62,985 nt of DNA, from the NCBI GenBank assembly GCA_002396645.1, contig DGYI01000022.1, positions 1,585-64,569 on the forward strand. The letters are read 5' to 3'. Source of the DNA: Firmicutes bacterium UBA5010 (GTDB lineage Bacteria > Bacillota > Clostridia > Tissierellales > Sedimentibacteraceae). The notes under the pieces were generated by a model. That model searched no databases and was not told the origin of the DNA. It worked only from the letters and a program-made list of their open reading frames with translations. Positions 18,357 through 27,925 of the stretch are shown here, piece after piece. The translations under genes and the position numbers were made by a program. Every line of letters begins with the position of its first letter. Position 1 is the stretch's first letter.

Positions 18357-19619
18357 ATGGAAAAAGAAAGAGAAAAATGTTTAATTGTTGGGATACAGCT
18401 AAGCGGAAGTGATGAAGAAAATGATATGGAGGAGCTGACTCAGCTTGTAGAAGCAGCCGAGGGTGAAGTTCTTGGGTGTGTCATTCAAAACAGACACAGT
18501 ATTGATAACAGATTTTATTTAGGACAGGGAAAACTTGAAGAAATATCTAATTATGCAAAAGAGCTGGATGCTGAAACAGTCATATTTAACGATGAATTAT
18601 CAGGGTCTCAGCTTAAAAATATTGAAGACATTATAGATGCAAGAGTAATTGACCGAACTACATTAATACTTGATATCTTCGCAAGGCGTGCGTTGACTAA
18701 TGAAGGAAAGCTTCAGGTTGAGCTTGCACAGCTTAAATATAAGCTGCCTAGACTTAGCGGAATGAGAAAGGATTTATCAAGACAGGGAGGCGGAATAGGA
18801 ACAAAAGGTCCCGGTGAAAAGAAAATAGAAACAGACAGAAGACACATAGTATCCAGAATACAGGATATAGAAGCTCAAATCGAAAAAATCGAGCAGGTCA
18901 GAGATACAAAAAGAAAGAAAAGAATGAAGGATGAAATACCTGTTGTTTCAATAGTAGGATATACCAATGCAGGTAAATCTACGCTTTTAAACGCCCTGAT
19001 TGAGACCTGCTACACTGATGAAGAGCTTGAAAATAAAAAAGTTTTTGTAAGAGATATGCTTTTTGCAACTCTTGATACCGAGCATAGAAGAGTAAGGCTT
19101 CCGGGAGGAAGATATGTGATTTTTTCTGATACAGTCGGATTTATCAAAAAACTTCCTACACAGATAGTTAAAGCTTTTAAGGGTACTCTTGAGGAATTAA
19201 AATATGCTAATTTAATTTTACATCTTATAGATATCAATGATGAAAATTTAGAGCTTCATAAGCAGACAACTCTTGATCTTATAAGTCAGATAACCGATAA
19301 TGAAATACCTGTTGTTACCGTCTATAATAAGATTGATAAAATAGACAATTCAAATGTGAGTTTTATGCCTAATGAGAATACTTTATACATTTCTGCCACG
19401 CAAAAGAATAATGTAAATAGCTTGTTGGAATACATAGATAATAAAATTAATGGTGAAAAAAATAAATACTCGCTGAAAATACCTAATAGCGACCTTAAAT
19501 TGTTTTATTATCTTTATGAAAACAGATTTACCGATAATGTAGAATATGAGGCTGACGGAGTAAAACTCGAGGCAATAATATACGAAGACGAAAGATACAA
19601 GTACGAAGCTTATATATAA
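18357..19619 (+). CDS. hflX: GTPase HflX
   Basis: A ribosome-binding GTPase that splits stalled or hibernating 70S ribosomes. N-terminal HflX domain (CVIQNRHSIDNRFYLGQGKLEE), a coiled-coil linker with SRQGGGIGTKGPGEKKIE, then the G domain: GYTNAGKST (G1), DTVGF (G3), NKID (G4). 420 residues. ATG 18357 lies 5 bases after TTAGGA; an in-frame GTG at 18339 is less likely. Confidence 0.95.
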   Translation: MEKEREKCLIVGIQLSGSDEENDMEELTQLVEAAEGEVLGCVIQNRHSIDNRFYLGQGKLEEISNYAKELDAETVIFNDELSGSQLKNIEDIIDARVIDRTTLILDIFARRALTNEGKLQVELAQLKYKLPRLSGMRKDLSRQGGGIGTKGPGEKKIETDRRHIVSRIQDIEAQIEKIEQVRDTKRKKRMKDEIPVVSIVGYTNAGKSTLLNALIETCYTDEELENKKVFVRDMLFATLDTEHRRVRLPGGRYVIFSDTVGFIKKLPTQIVKAFKGTLEELKYANLILHLIDINDENLELHKQTTLDLISQITDNEIPVVTVYNKIDKIDNSNVSFMPNENTLYISATQKNNVNSLLEYIDNKINGEKNKYSLKIPNSDLKLFYYLYENRFTDNVEYEADGVKLEAIIYEDERYKYEAYI

Positions 19620-19659
19620 ACAATATTTTCAATATTATTTAACAATATTTTCAATATTA
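19619..19659 (+). repeat. Short tandem repeat upstream of the yigZ-like gene
   Basis: AACAATATTTTCAATATTA occurs twice (19619-19637 and 19641-19659), each copy itself dyadic around AATATT. It lies in the 61-bp gap before the yigZ-like gene and could be an AT-rich operator or just slippage. Confidence 0.6.
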
Positions 19660-19680
19660 CTAACAAGGAGAAACGGACTT

Positions 19681-20337
19681 ATGGCTAGCTTTAGAACAGT
19701 TCATGACTTCGGCTGTGATGAAATTATAATTAATAAATCAAAGTTTATCGGGTATGCAAGCCCTATAAACAGCGAAGATGAAGCTATCGGATTTATTAAT
19801 CAAATTAAGAAAAAGCACAGTGACGCTACTCATAATGTATATGCTTATGTATATGGAGACAATAACAGCATTCAGAGATTCAGCGACGATGGCGAACCAT
19901 CCGGCACAGCCGGTATGCCGGTGTTAAATGTTATAAAGCTTGAGGATTTAAAAAATGTAGTTGTCGTTGTAACAAGATACTTCGGAGGAGTAAAGCTTGG
20001 TGCCGGAGGACTTGTAAGAGCATATACAAAGGGAGCTAAGATAGGGCTTGACAGTGCAATAATAGTAGATAAAACCCTGTTTTATGATATTCGTATAGAA
20101 ATAGATTACACATTGCTCGGAAAGGTAGAAAATGAACTTTCCAAGAACAGCTATATAGTAAAGGATAAAATATTCGGCGAAAAGGTCTTGCTTGATATTT
20201 TGTGTATTGAAGAAGATGTAGAAAAGCTAAGGTCTTTAATTTTAAATGCTACCAATGCAAAATGCATAATAAGTACGGGCAGTTCTTCTTATTACTCAGT
20301 AAAGGATAATAAATTGATAAATAAATTAATAGATTAG
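19681..20337 (+). CDS. YigZ/IMPACT family protein
   Basis: 218 residues with the UPF0029 N-terminal domain: KSKFIGYASPI, KKHSDATHNVYAYVYG, SDDGEPSGTAGMPVLNVI and TRYFGGVKLGAGGLVRAYTKG. A C-terminal DUF1949-like domain follows (about 140-205). Related to the translation regulator IMPACT/Yih1; the bacterial role is not settled. CAAGGAGA precedes the ATG. Confidence 0.9.
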   Translation: MASFRTVHDFGCDEIIINKSKFIGYASPINSEDEAIGFINQIKKKHSDATHNVYAYVYGDNNSIQRFSDDGEPSGTAGMPVLNVIKLEDLKNVVVVVTRYFGGVKLGAGGLVRAYTKGAKIGLDSAIIVDKTLFYDIRIEIDYTLLGKVENELSKNSYIVKDKIFGEKVLLDILCIEEDVEKLRSLILNATNAKCIISTGSSSYYSVKDNKLINKLID

Positions 20338-20459
20338 TAAATTAATTAGTCTGTTAGTTTCAAAAAATATTGAAAAGTTTATTGAGTTTATGATACAATA
20401 TCTATGCGATTTTAGTAGAATTACAATTTTATAAACCGTTAAGTTTTAGGAGGAATATT

Positions 20460-21203
20460 ATGTCAGGACACTCAAAGTGGGCGAATACAAAGCATAGAAA
20501 AGGAAAACAAGATATTAAAAGAGCAAAAATATTTACCAAATTAGCAAGAGCAATAACTGTAGCTACAAGAGAAGGCGGAGCGGATCCGGATTACAACGCT
20601 TCTTTAGCGACTGCTATTGAAAAGGCTAAAGCAGAAAATATGCCTAATGATAACATAGATAGAGCTATAAAAACAGGGCTGGGAGGATTAAACGGCGAAA
20701 TATTTGATCATATAACATATGAAGCATACGGTCCGTGCGGAACTGCATTTATGGTACAATGCTTGACAAATAATAAAAACAGAACTGCTGCAGATATCAG
20801 GCATTATTTTTCTAAATTCGGAGGGAATTTAGGCTCTACAGGCTGTGTAGGATATCTGTTTGACAGAAAAGGCATTATAACTATAGCGCCGGGTAACGGA
20901 ATAAATGAAGATGAACTCATGATGGCTGCTCTTGAGGCGGGAGCTGATGATTTTGAAGCGGACGAATTGTATGAAATAACAACATCACCCGAAAACTTTA
21001 TGTCTGTATTGAATGCTTTAAAGAATGCGGGATATTCCGATGCAAAAGGTGAGGTAGCATATTTGCCGCAAAATTATGTAAAGGTAGACGGTGAAGAGAA
21101 TCTTAAAAATCTTGATAAGCTGATTGATGCACTTGATGATAATGATGACGTTCAGGAAGTTTATCACAATTGGGATATGCCTGAGGAAGAAGACGAAGAA
21201 TAA
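20460..21203 (+). CDS. yebC: YebC/PmpR family protein
   Basis: 247 residues beginning MSGHSKWANTKHRKGKQD, the family signature, followed by the three-domain YebC body and an acidic tail. Family members are described as transcriptional regulators (PmpR) and, more recently, as translation factors relieving polyproline stalls. AGGAGG precedes the ATG. Its stop overlaps the ruvC start (TAATG), and it precedes ruvC-ruvA-ruvB as in many bacteria. Confidence 0.95.
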   Translation: MSGHSKWANTKHRKGKQDIKRAKIFTKLARAITVATREGGADPDYNASLATAIEKAKAENMPNDNIDRAIKTGLGGLNGEIFDHITYEAYGPCGTAFMVQCLTNNKNRTAADIRHYFSKFGGNLGSTGCVGYLFDRKGIITIAPGNGINEDELMMAALEAGADDFEADELYEITTSPENFMSVLNALKNAGYSDAKGEVAYLPQNYVKVDGEENLKNLDKLIDALDDNDDVQEVYHNWDMPEEEDEE

Positions 21204-21703
21204 TGGTTATTATGGGAATAGATCCGGGTCTTGCAATATCCGGATACGGTATTTTGGAGTATGTAGGCAATAAGTTTAAAATGCTGGAATACGGGGCTGT
21301 TACAAGCGAACCTTCGATGCCGTTTCCTTTAAGGCTCAGACATATTTATGAATCATACATAGAAATGATTGATAAATATAAGCCGGATGCTATCGCTGTG
21401 GAAGAATTGTTTTATAATAAAAATGTTAAAACGGCAATAGCTATAGGAGAAGCAAGAGGAGTTCATTTGCTGGCAGGTCAAATGAAGGACATACCTTTAT
21501 ATGAATATACTCCCTTGCAGATAAAGCAAGGTATTGTAGGCTACGGCAGAGCTGAAAAAAAACAAGTTCAAGAAATGGTCAAGCTTATTTTAGGCTTAGA
21601 AAAAATACCCAAGCCTGATGATGCTGCTGACGGATTGGCCGTAGCTATTTGTCATGCTCATTCCTTAAAATTTTGTGAAGATTTTAGGATTATCGGATAT
21701 TAA
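21203..21703 (+). CDS. ruvC: Holliday junction resolvase RuvC
   Basis: Cuts Holliday junctions made by recombination, together with RuvAB. 166 residues: MGIDPGLAISGYG with the first catalytic Asp, EELFYNKN with the catalytic Glu, and DDAADGLAVAICH with the last acidic pair. ATG 21203 overlaps the yebC stop by one base; a second ATG at 21212 is also possible. Confidence 0.95.
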   Translation: MVIMGIDPGLAISGYGILEYVGNKFKMLEYGAVTSEPSMPFPLRLRHIYESYIEMIDKYKPDAIAVEELFYNKNVKTAIAIGEARGVHLLAGQMKDIPLYEYTPLQIKQGIVGYGRAEKKQVQEMVKLILGLEKIPKPDDAADGLAVAICHAHSLKFCEDFRIIGY

Positions 21704-21776
21704 AAAATGGTTTGACATTCTTGCGTAAATAAATAGTTGCAAAGTCTTAAGCTGTATTGAGACTGCGGAGGTAAAT

Positions 21777-22379
21777 ATGATAAGTTATATTAAAGGTGCG
21801 CTTACAAAAAAAGGTATTGATTATTTAATAATTGAAAACAACGGTATAGGATATTATATTAACACATCTTTTAATACCTTGAAGAATTTATCGGAGGGAG
21901 ATAACTCTTCTGTATTTACCTATATGCATATAAGAGAAGATATACTTGCCTTATATGGTTTTTCAACAAAGGATGAGCTTGATATGTTTAAAAAGCTGAT
22001 ATCTGTAAACGGCGTGGGCCCGAAAGCCGGACTGGCTGTATTATCTACATATGAGATAAACAGTGTAAAGCTTGCTATATTAAAAGACGATGTTAATGCT
22101 ATATCAAAAGTTCCGGGGATAGGCAAAAAAACAGCAAGCAAAATAATTTTGGACCTGAAAGATAAAATTGGCAGCATTGAAGAACTGGATAATATTGATA
22201 TAAGCGATATAGGATATGCAGATACTGATTTAGGCAATGATATTGATGATATATCCATGGTTTTGATGAGTTTAGGCTTTAGTCAGTCAGAAGCTAAAAA
22301 AGCTATTGAAGATATTGATATGTCAGGAAAGACAGAGAATCAAATCATCAAAGAGGCTTTAAAAAAATTGAACAGGTAG
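21777..22379 (+). CDS. ruvA: Holliday junction branch migration protein RuvA
   Basis: Binds four-way junctions and positions the RuvB motors. 200 residues: OB domain (1-65), two helix-hairpin-helix motifs (NGVGPKAGLAVLS, VPGIGKKTASKIILDLKDK), and a C-terminal domain III (about 150-198) that contacts RuvB. GGAGGT precedes the ATG, next to an AGTCT...AGACT dyad at 21744-21764 in the gap after ruvC. Confidence 0.95.
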   Translation: MISYIKGALTKKGIDYLIIENNGIGYYINTSFNTLKNLSEGDNSSVFTYMHIREDILALYGFSTKDELDMFKKLISVNGVGPKAGLAVLSTYEINSVKLAILKDDVNAISKVPGIGKKTASKIILDLKDKIGSIEELDNIDISDIGYADTDLGNDIDDISMVLMSLGFSQSEAKKAIEDIDMSGKTENQIIKEALKKLNR

Positions 22380-22388
22380 GATGCGATA

Positions 22389-23429
22389 ATGGAAAAGCTT
22401 AACAGAGAAAATGATATTATAGTTTCTACTATAAATTCCGGTGAGGAAGAGCTTGAACTTAGCTTAAGACCGCAAAAACTTGTACAGTATATAGGTCAGC
22501 ATAAGGTTAAAGAAAAGATGAGTATTTTTATAGAGGCTGCTAAGATGAGAAACGAGCCTTTAGATCATGTGCTTTTGTCAGGACCACCGGGACTTGGAAA
22601 AACAACTATGGCAAATATTATATCAAATGAGATGGGAGTTAATATCAGAATAACCTCCGGTCCGGCTATTGAAAGACCGGGTGATTTGGCTGCTATATTG
22701 ACTAACCTCAATGAAAATGATGTTTTGTTTATAGATGAGATTCATAGATTGAATAAAAGCGTTGAAGAAGTTATGTATCCTGCTATGGAGGACTACGCAC
22801 TTGATATAATCATAGGCAAAGGACCTTCTGCGCGTTCCATAAGACTTGATTTATCTAAATTTACACTGATTGGAGCAACAACAAGAGCAGGACTTTTGAC
22901 ATCCCCTCTAAGAGACAGATTTGGAGTTATGTGCAGTCTTGATTATTATAAGACAGAGGATTTAAAGCAAATTATCCTAAGATCGGCAGGGATTATAGGA
23001 ATTGAGATAGACAATGCCGGTGCTGAAGAAATTGCGAGACGCTCAAGAGGTACTCCGAGAATTGCAAACAGATTGTTAAAGAGGGTCAGGGATTTTGCCA
23101 TAGTTAAAGGTAAGGGTGTAATTGATTTCGAAACTGCCGATAAGGCTTTGTTAATGCTTGAGATAGATTCGATAGGTTTAGACAGATTAGATAGGAAAAT
23201 ATTAAATACAATTATCGATTTCTATAAAGGCGGTCCTGTAGGAGTTGATACCTTAGCCGCTTCTATAGGTGAGGAAAGAAGCACTATAGAGGATGTTTAT
23301 GAGCCTTATTTAATGCAAATAGGTTTTTTAAGCAGAACTCCAAGAGGTCGTATAGTTACTGAAAATGGCTTTAAGCATGTTAATAAGAAAATAACCAAGA
23401 AAGATCAGATTGAACTTGATATCGAATAA
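22389..23429 (+). CDS. ruvB: Holliday junction helicase RuvB
   Basis: Hexameric AAA+ motor for branch migration. 346 residues: Walker A GPPGLGKTT, Walker B LFIDEIHRLN, sensor 1 GATTRAG, arginine finger LRDRFG and the C-terminal winged helix (GGPVGVDTLAASIGEERSTI). It begins 9 bases after ruvA. Confidence 0.97.
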   Translation: MEKLNRENDIIVSTINSGEEELELSLRPQKLVQYIGQHKVKEKMSIFIEAAKMRNEPLDHVLLSGPPGLGKTTMANIISNEMGVNIRITSGPAIERPGDLAAILTNLNENDVLFIDEIHRLNKSVEEVMYPAMEDYALDIIIGKGPSARSIRLDLSKFTLIGATTRAGLLTSPLRDRFGVMCSLDYYKTEDLKQIILRSAGIIGIEIDNAGAEEIARRSRGTPRIANRLLKRVRDFAIVKGKGVIDFETADKALLMLEIDSIGLDRLDRKILNTIIDFYKGGPVGVDTLAASIGEERSTIEDVYEPYLMQIGFLSRTPRGRIVTENGFKHVNKKITKKDQIELDIE

Positions 23430-23471
23430 ATTGCAAGCTTTGAAATATTGCTTGAGACTATGGAGGTAAGG

Positions 23472-25268
23472 ATGTCAAAAAAAATATTAAAAATATTAAT
23501 GCTTCTTATTGTTTTTATAACAATGTTTAATGTTGCTTGCTATGCTTCGGATTCTGATACCGAAGTCAGAATCAGAGTCAGAAGACCCAGAAAATTTAAT
23601 GAACAAGTGGATTTGAAAGGATACGGCAGCATAAATGTTTACAATATTCTTCAGAGCAAAGACATACCTATTGCAATTTTGGGAGAAAACGTAGATGTAT
23701 TGTTAGATGCATACTATAATAACAAATATTTGATACAGGAAGGATATAATTCAGATTGTATAATCGGACCTTATCATTTAAAATTAACAGATTATGAATA
23801 TGCTGATTATAATACTGCAAAATCAAACGCAGATAGCTTAACTGCTAACTACGGCTTTAATTTTTATCCGTTTTATAACGGCAGTACATTCAATATATAC
23901 GCAGGAAATTTTGTCAGTAATGAATCAGCTTCAGGAAAGAGAAATACACTTCTTCAATACGGAGTTAACTGCGAGATAGTCAATGGACTTAATAAATACA
24001 TATCTGTATACAATACAAACAATAATGTGGTTTTAATGTATGCGAGTAACTATAACATATATTTTAGTTCATACAACAATGATCTGATGTGTAACTCCAT
24101 TATAATAGATAAAAATACATACAGAGGGATGATGTCTTTTTCAACAGAAGAAAACAGACTTGTTTCCATAAACAGAGTTTCTCTGAATTATTATTTATAT
24201 GGAGTAATAGCTAATGAAATAAGCGCGGTATGGCATATAGAAGCCATAAAAGCACAGGTGCTTGCCGCAAGAACATATGCGGTAGCAAATATTAATCCTA
24301 ATTCAAGTCTTGGATATGATATGCAGGATAATCAGAACGATCAGGTATATGGCGGCTATGGCAGCGAGAAATCAATAACAAATACTTGTGTTGATGATAC
24401 AGACGGAAAAATGATATATCACGATGGCAAGCTGATAACTGCTTTTTTTCATTCAACGAGCGGTGGAAGAACAGAGAACAGCGAAAATATATGGATGACT
24501 CCGCTTCCTTATTTAAAAGCCGTAGATGATCCGTATTCTAATATTTCTCCTTATACAACGTGGCAAAAATCACTTACCAAAGAAAACCTCTTAAATATAG
24601 CCAGAGAAATTAATCCTAATGTGACAGAAGTATATAACGTAGTAGTAACAGATGTTTCGGAGAATGAAAGGGTTTTACAATGTATAATATCGACAAATAC
24701 AGGAGATATTAGCTTAAAAAAGGAAAATGTAAGAGCAACTATAGGTTATGATGTTCTGCTTAGTTCGTGGTTTACCATAACAACTGATTGCGATGTTTTT
24801 TTAATAAGTGAAAATAGTTTCATGGCACAACCAGGAAAAACACAGGATGACAATATATTGGGTAAAGATAATTTATTAGGCTCAGGCAATGATTCATCAA
24901 CTGTTACAGATGATAATCTGCTGAGTGACAACTTGCTAGGTGATGATGAGACACCACAAAATCAGGAAAATATTGGAGACGATATCGTTTCAAACAAGCA
25001 AAACCCTGATGATAAAAGAGTTTCTTTGAGTGATAAATATTTTATTTCTTCATCCGGTACATCAAAGATTAACAGCAATGCATTAAGCATTATTTCTTCA
25101 TCCGGTACATCCAAGCTGTCAACTGTTCCGACGATTTACTATTTTGATGGCAGAGGCTGGGGACATGGAATAGGAATGAGCCAATACGGAGCTAAGAAAA
25201 TGGCTGAAGAAGGATTTACATATGACCAAATTTTAAAGCATTATTATACTGGAGTAGAGATCAGATGA
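23472..25268 (+). CDS. SpoIID/LytB-domain protein with a long linker
   Basis: An exported protein of the SpoIID family, whose model member is a lytic transglycosylase acting on denuded glycan during engulfment. Signal peptide 1-27 (ILKILMLLIVFITMF...ACYA), a SPOR-like region, then the SpoIID domain with NEISAVWHIEAIKAQVLAARTYA and FHSTSGGRTENSENIW. A low-complexity insert of about 110 residues (DDN/LLG repeats, then SSSGTSK twice) separates it from the final GRGWGHGIGMSQYGAKKMAEEG. ATG 23472 was chosen for its GGAGG. 598 residues, much longer than SpoIID. It sits between ruvB and queA, so it is probably not the engulfment spoIID itself. Confidence 0.85.
   Translation: MSKKILKILMLLIVFITMFNVACYASDSDTEVRIRVRRPRKFNEQVDLKGYGSINVYNILQSKDIPIAILGENVDVLLDAYYNNKYLIQEGYNSDCIIGPYHLKLTDYEYADYNTAKSNADSLTANYGFNFYPFYNGSTFNIYAGNFVSNESASGKRNTLLQYGVNCEIVNGLNKYISVYNTNNNVVLMYASNYNIYFSSYNNDLMCNSIIIDKNTYRGMMSFSTEENRLVSINRVSLNYYLYGVIANEISAVWHIEAIKAQVLAARTYAVANINPNSSLGYDMQDNQNDQVYGGYGSEKSITNTCVDDTDGKMIYHDGKLITAFFHSTSGGRTENSENIWMTPLPYLKAVDDPYSNISPYTTWQKSLTKENLLNIAREINPNVTEVYNVVVTDVSENERVLQCIISTNTGDISLKKENVRATIGYDVLLSSWFTITTDCDVFLISENSFMAQPGKTQDDNILGKDNLLGSGNDSSTVTDDNLLSDNLLGDDETPQNQENIGDDIVSNKQNPDDKRVSLSDKYFISSSGTSKINSNALSIISSSGTSKLSTVPTIYYFDGRGWGHGIGMSQYGAKKMAEEGFTYDQILKHYYTGVEIR
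25042..25111 (+). repeat. Internal 22-bp direct repeat in the SpoIID-like gene
   Basis: The same 22 bases (beginning TTATTTCTTCATCC) occur at 25042-25063 and 25090-25111 in the same frame, encoding two SSSGTSK blocks in the linker just before the C-terminal domain. Confidence 0.8.
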
Positions 25269-26305
25269 TAAATATAGAGTTAAAAACAAGTGACTTTTAT
25301 TATAATTTACCCGAAGAATTAATTGCTCAATCTCCGCTTGAAAACAGAACATATTCGAGGCTTATGGCATTGGATAAAGAAAGCGGAAGTATTGAACATA
25401 AGCACTTTTATGATATAGCAGATTACTTAAATCCCGGAGACTGTATAGTCATAAACGATACAAAGGTTTTGCCTGCGAGGCTGTTCGGAACAAAAAAGGA
25501 TACAGAGGCATCTATTGAGCTTTTATTATTGAAAAGAATTGATGATAAAAAATGGGAAACTCTTGTGAAGCCCGGCAAGAAAGCAAAACTAAATACTGAA
25601 ATTGTATTTAAGGAAGGACTTCTTGAAGGGAGAATTACAGATGTACTTGAAACGGGAAACAGAATTATAGAGTTTAAATATGAAGGAATATTTGAGGAAA
25701 TTTTAGATGAGCTTGGAGAGATGCCTTTACCTCCGTATATACATGAAAAATTAGAGGACAAAAACAGATATCAAACAGTATATGCAAAGCATCCGGGTTC
25801 CTCGGCCGCACCAACGGCAGGACTTCACTTTAATGATGAAATAATTAAGGATATGACAGATAAGGGTATAAGCATAGCCAAGCTGACCCTGCATGTAGGA
25901 CTGGGCACATTCAGACCGGTTAAAGCAGAATACATAACAGAGCATAAGATGCATTCCGAATATTATGAGTTAAGCGAGGAAGAAGCAAATAAGATAAATT
26001 ATGCTAAGGACAACGGAAAAAGAATTATATCGGTAGGGACTACATCAACCAGAACTCTTGAAACAATCAGCGACGAGAGCGGACGTGTGAAGGCTTCGAG
26101 CGGCTGGACAGATATTTTTATATATCCGGGATATAAATTTAAGCTGATTGACGGACTTATAACAAATTTCCATTTGCCTGAATCGACATTGATTATGTTA
26201 GTCAGTGCTTTAGCAGGTAAAGAAAATACGATGAAAGCATACCAAGAAGCTGTAAATCAAGAATATAGATTTTTTAGCTTTGGAGATGCAATGCTTATTA
26301 AGTAG
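25265..26305 (+). CDS. queA: S-adenosylmethionine:tRNA ribosyltransferase-isomerase QueA
   Basis: Adds the cyclopentene epoxide precursor to preQ1 in tRNA, the step after Tgt in queuosine synthesis. 346 residues: FYYNLPEELIAQSPLENR at the N-terminus, HPGSSAAPTAGLHF, LHVGLGTFRPVK and SVGTTSTRTLE. Its ATG overlaps the upstream stop by 4 bases (ATGA), so it is translated in step with the SpoIID-like gene. tgt follows. Confidence 0.96.
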   Translation: MINIELKTSDFYYNLPEELIAQSPLENRTYSRLMALDKESGSIEHKHFYDIADYLNPGDCIVINDTKVLPARLFGTKKDTEASIELLLLKRIDDKKWETLVKPGKKAKLNTEIVFKEGLLEGRITDVLETGNRIIEFKYEGIFEEILDELGEMPLPPYIHEKLEDKNRYQTVYAKHPGSSAAPTAGLHFNDEIIKDMTDKGISIAKLTLHVGLGTFRPVKAEYITEHKMHSEYYELSEEEANKINYAKDNGKRIISVGTTSTRTLETISDESGRVKASSGWTDIFIYPGYKFKLIDGLITNFHLPESTLIMLVSALAGKENTMKAYQEAVNQEYRFFSFGDAMLIK

Positions 26306-26335
26306 TAAAATTAAATTAATTGTAAATAATAAAAG

Positions 26336-26386
26336 AATAAGTACTAAGTCCATGAGACAATATTTCATGGCAATGTATGTATGGAG
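26336..26386 (+). promoter_or_regulatory. 5' element before tgt, also found before ruvX
   Basis: AATAAG, AGTCCATG and TTTCATGGCA occur in the same order and spacing as at 59686-59737 before ruvX. CCATGA (26350-26355) can pair with TCATGG (26365-26370) to form a hairpin just ahead of the ribosome site. It could be a translation control element or a decayed repeat. Confidence 0.5.
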
Positions 26387-26393
26387 ATAAAGA

Positions 26394-27509
26394 ATGTTTA
26401 AATTTGAACTATTAAAAGAATCTGATAAATGTAAGGCAAGACTTGGGAAGATTCATACAAATCATGGAGATATTGAAACGCCGATATTTATGCCTGTAGG
26501 TACAAAGGCGACAGTAAAAGCTATGACTCCTGATGAACTAAAGGATATCGAAGCACAAATTATTTTGAGCAATACATATCATTTATATCTAAGACCCGGT
26601 CATGAGCTTGTAAAAGAGGCCGGCGGGCTTCATAAGTTTATGAACTGGGATAAGCCAATATTAACAGACAGCGGCGGATTTCAGGTGTTTAGCTTAGGAA
26701 ATCTCAGAAAAATAAATGAAGAAGGCGTAGAGTTCAGATCTCATGTTGACGGCTCTAAGCACTTTATAAGCCCTGAAAAGTCAATGGAGATACAAAATTA
26801 TCTCGGATCTGATATAATTATGGCGTTTGATGAATGTGTTTCTTATCCTGCAAGCTATGAGTATACTAAAGCTTCTATGGAGAGAACAACAAGATGGGCA
26901 AAAAGATGCAAGGAATATCATAAAAATACTGAGAACCAAGCACTTTTCGGTATTGTTCAAGGAGGAATGTACAAGGATTTAAGAACCGACAGTGTGAATC
27001 AATTAGTCGAGCTTGACTTTCCGGGATATGCAGTAGGAGGATTGAGTGTCGGAGAGCCTAAGGATATGATGATTGAGCTTTTAGACCATACTGTAGAACA
27101 GCTTCCTAAAAATAAGCCAAGATATCTTATGGGAGTAGGAAGTCCGGATTATTTGTTTGAAGCAGTAGAAAGCGGCATAGACATGGCTGACTGCGTAATG
27201 CCTACCAGAATGGCGAGAAATGGTGCATTCATGACAAGTACAGGACAGCTTACAATAAAAAATGCAAAGTATATACACGATTTTTCACCTATTGATAAAG
27301 AATGTAGTTGTTATACATGTAAAAACTATTCTAGGGCATATATAAGACATCTGTTTAAGGAAAATGAAATATTGGGTGCAAGGCTTGCAACAATTCATAA
27401 TTTATTTTTCTTGATTAATCTTATGAAAAATATTAGAATGAGTATTAAAGGTGATTATTTCTTGGAATATAAAAAAGAATTTTATTCTAAATATGGTTAT
27501 GAAAAATAG
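26394..27509 (+). CDS. tgt: Queuine tRNA-ribosyltransferase Tgt
   Basis: Exchanges G34 for preQ1 in tRNAs with GUN anticodons. 371 residues: MPVGTKATVKAMTPDEL, catalytic Asp in LTDSGGFQVFSL, the second Asp in MAFDECVSYPASYEY, GGLSVGEPKDMM, MGVGSPDYLFEAVESGIDMADCVMPTRMARNG and the zinc ligands CSCYTCKNYSRAYIRHL. Follows queA in the usual queuosine order with yajC next. Confidence 0.96.
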   Translation: MFKFELLKESDKCKARLGKIHTNHGDIETPIFMPVGTKATVKAMTPDELKDIEAQIILSNTYHLYLRPGHELVKEAGGLHKFMNWDKPILTDSGGFQVFSLGNLRKINEEGVEFRSHVDGSKHFISPEKSMEIQNYLGSDIIMAFDECVSYPASYEYTKASMERTTRWAKRCKEYHKNTENQALFGIVQGGMYKDLRTDSVNQLVELDFPGYAVGGLSVGEPKDMMIELLDHTVEQLPKNKPRYLMGVGSPDYLFEAVESGIDMADCVMPTRMARNGAFMTSTGQLTIKNAKYIHDFSPIDKECSCYTCKNYSRAYIRHLFKENEILGARLATIHNLFFLINLMKNIRMSIKGDYFLEYKKEFYSKYGYEK

Positions 27510-27524
27510 AAGGAGGAAATTATC

Positions 27525-27917
27525 ATGAACAATCTTAATGTATTTAGCTTAGCATCAGCACCGGCAGGAGGAGCATCAGCATACTCAAGTATTATAATGA
27601 TTGTTGCTATGTTTGCAATCTTTTACTTTGTGCTTATCAGACCTCAAAAGAAAAAGGACAAAGAAGTTAAGCAAATGAGAGACAGTCTTTCAATCGGTGA
27701 CGAAATTATTACTATAGGAGGAATTCACGGCAAGGTCGCTAAGATCGGTGAAGATACTGTAGTTTTAGAATTGAACCATGGAAAACAAAGGATTACTTTG
27801 TCTAAATGGGCTATAGGCAGCGTAGATAGAAAATCTAAGGAAACAAAGAATGCTGCTATTGAAACCGAAGCTATTGAAGAAAATGCTCCGGAAGATACAA
27901 ATAACGACGAAAAATAA
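27525..27917 (+). CDS. yajC: Preprotein translocase subunit YajC
   Basis: Accessory subunit of the Sec translocon (SecDF-YajC). 130 residues: one membrane helix (about 20-40, IIMIVAMFAIFYFVLIRPQKKK), the conserved GDEIITIGGIHGKVAKI, and an acidic tail. AGGAGG precedes the ATG. queA-tgt-yajC is a common order; secDF does not follow here, since a terminator does. Confidence 0.92.
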   Translation: MNNLNVFSLASAPAGGASAYSSIIMIVAMFAIFYFVLIRPQKKKDKEVKQMRDSLSIGDEIITIGGIHGKVAKIGEDTVVLELNHGKQRITLSKWAIGSVDRKSKETKNAAIETEAIEENAPEDTNNDEK

Positions 27918-27925
27918 GAATTATA

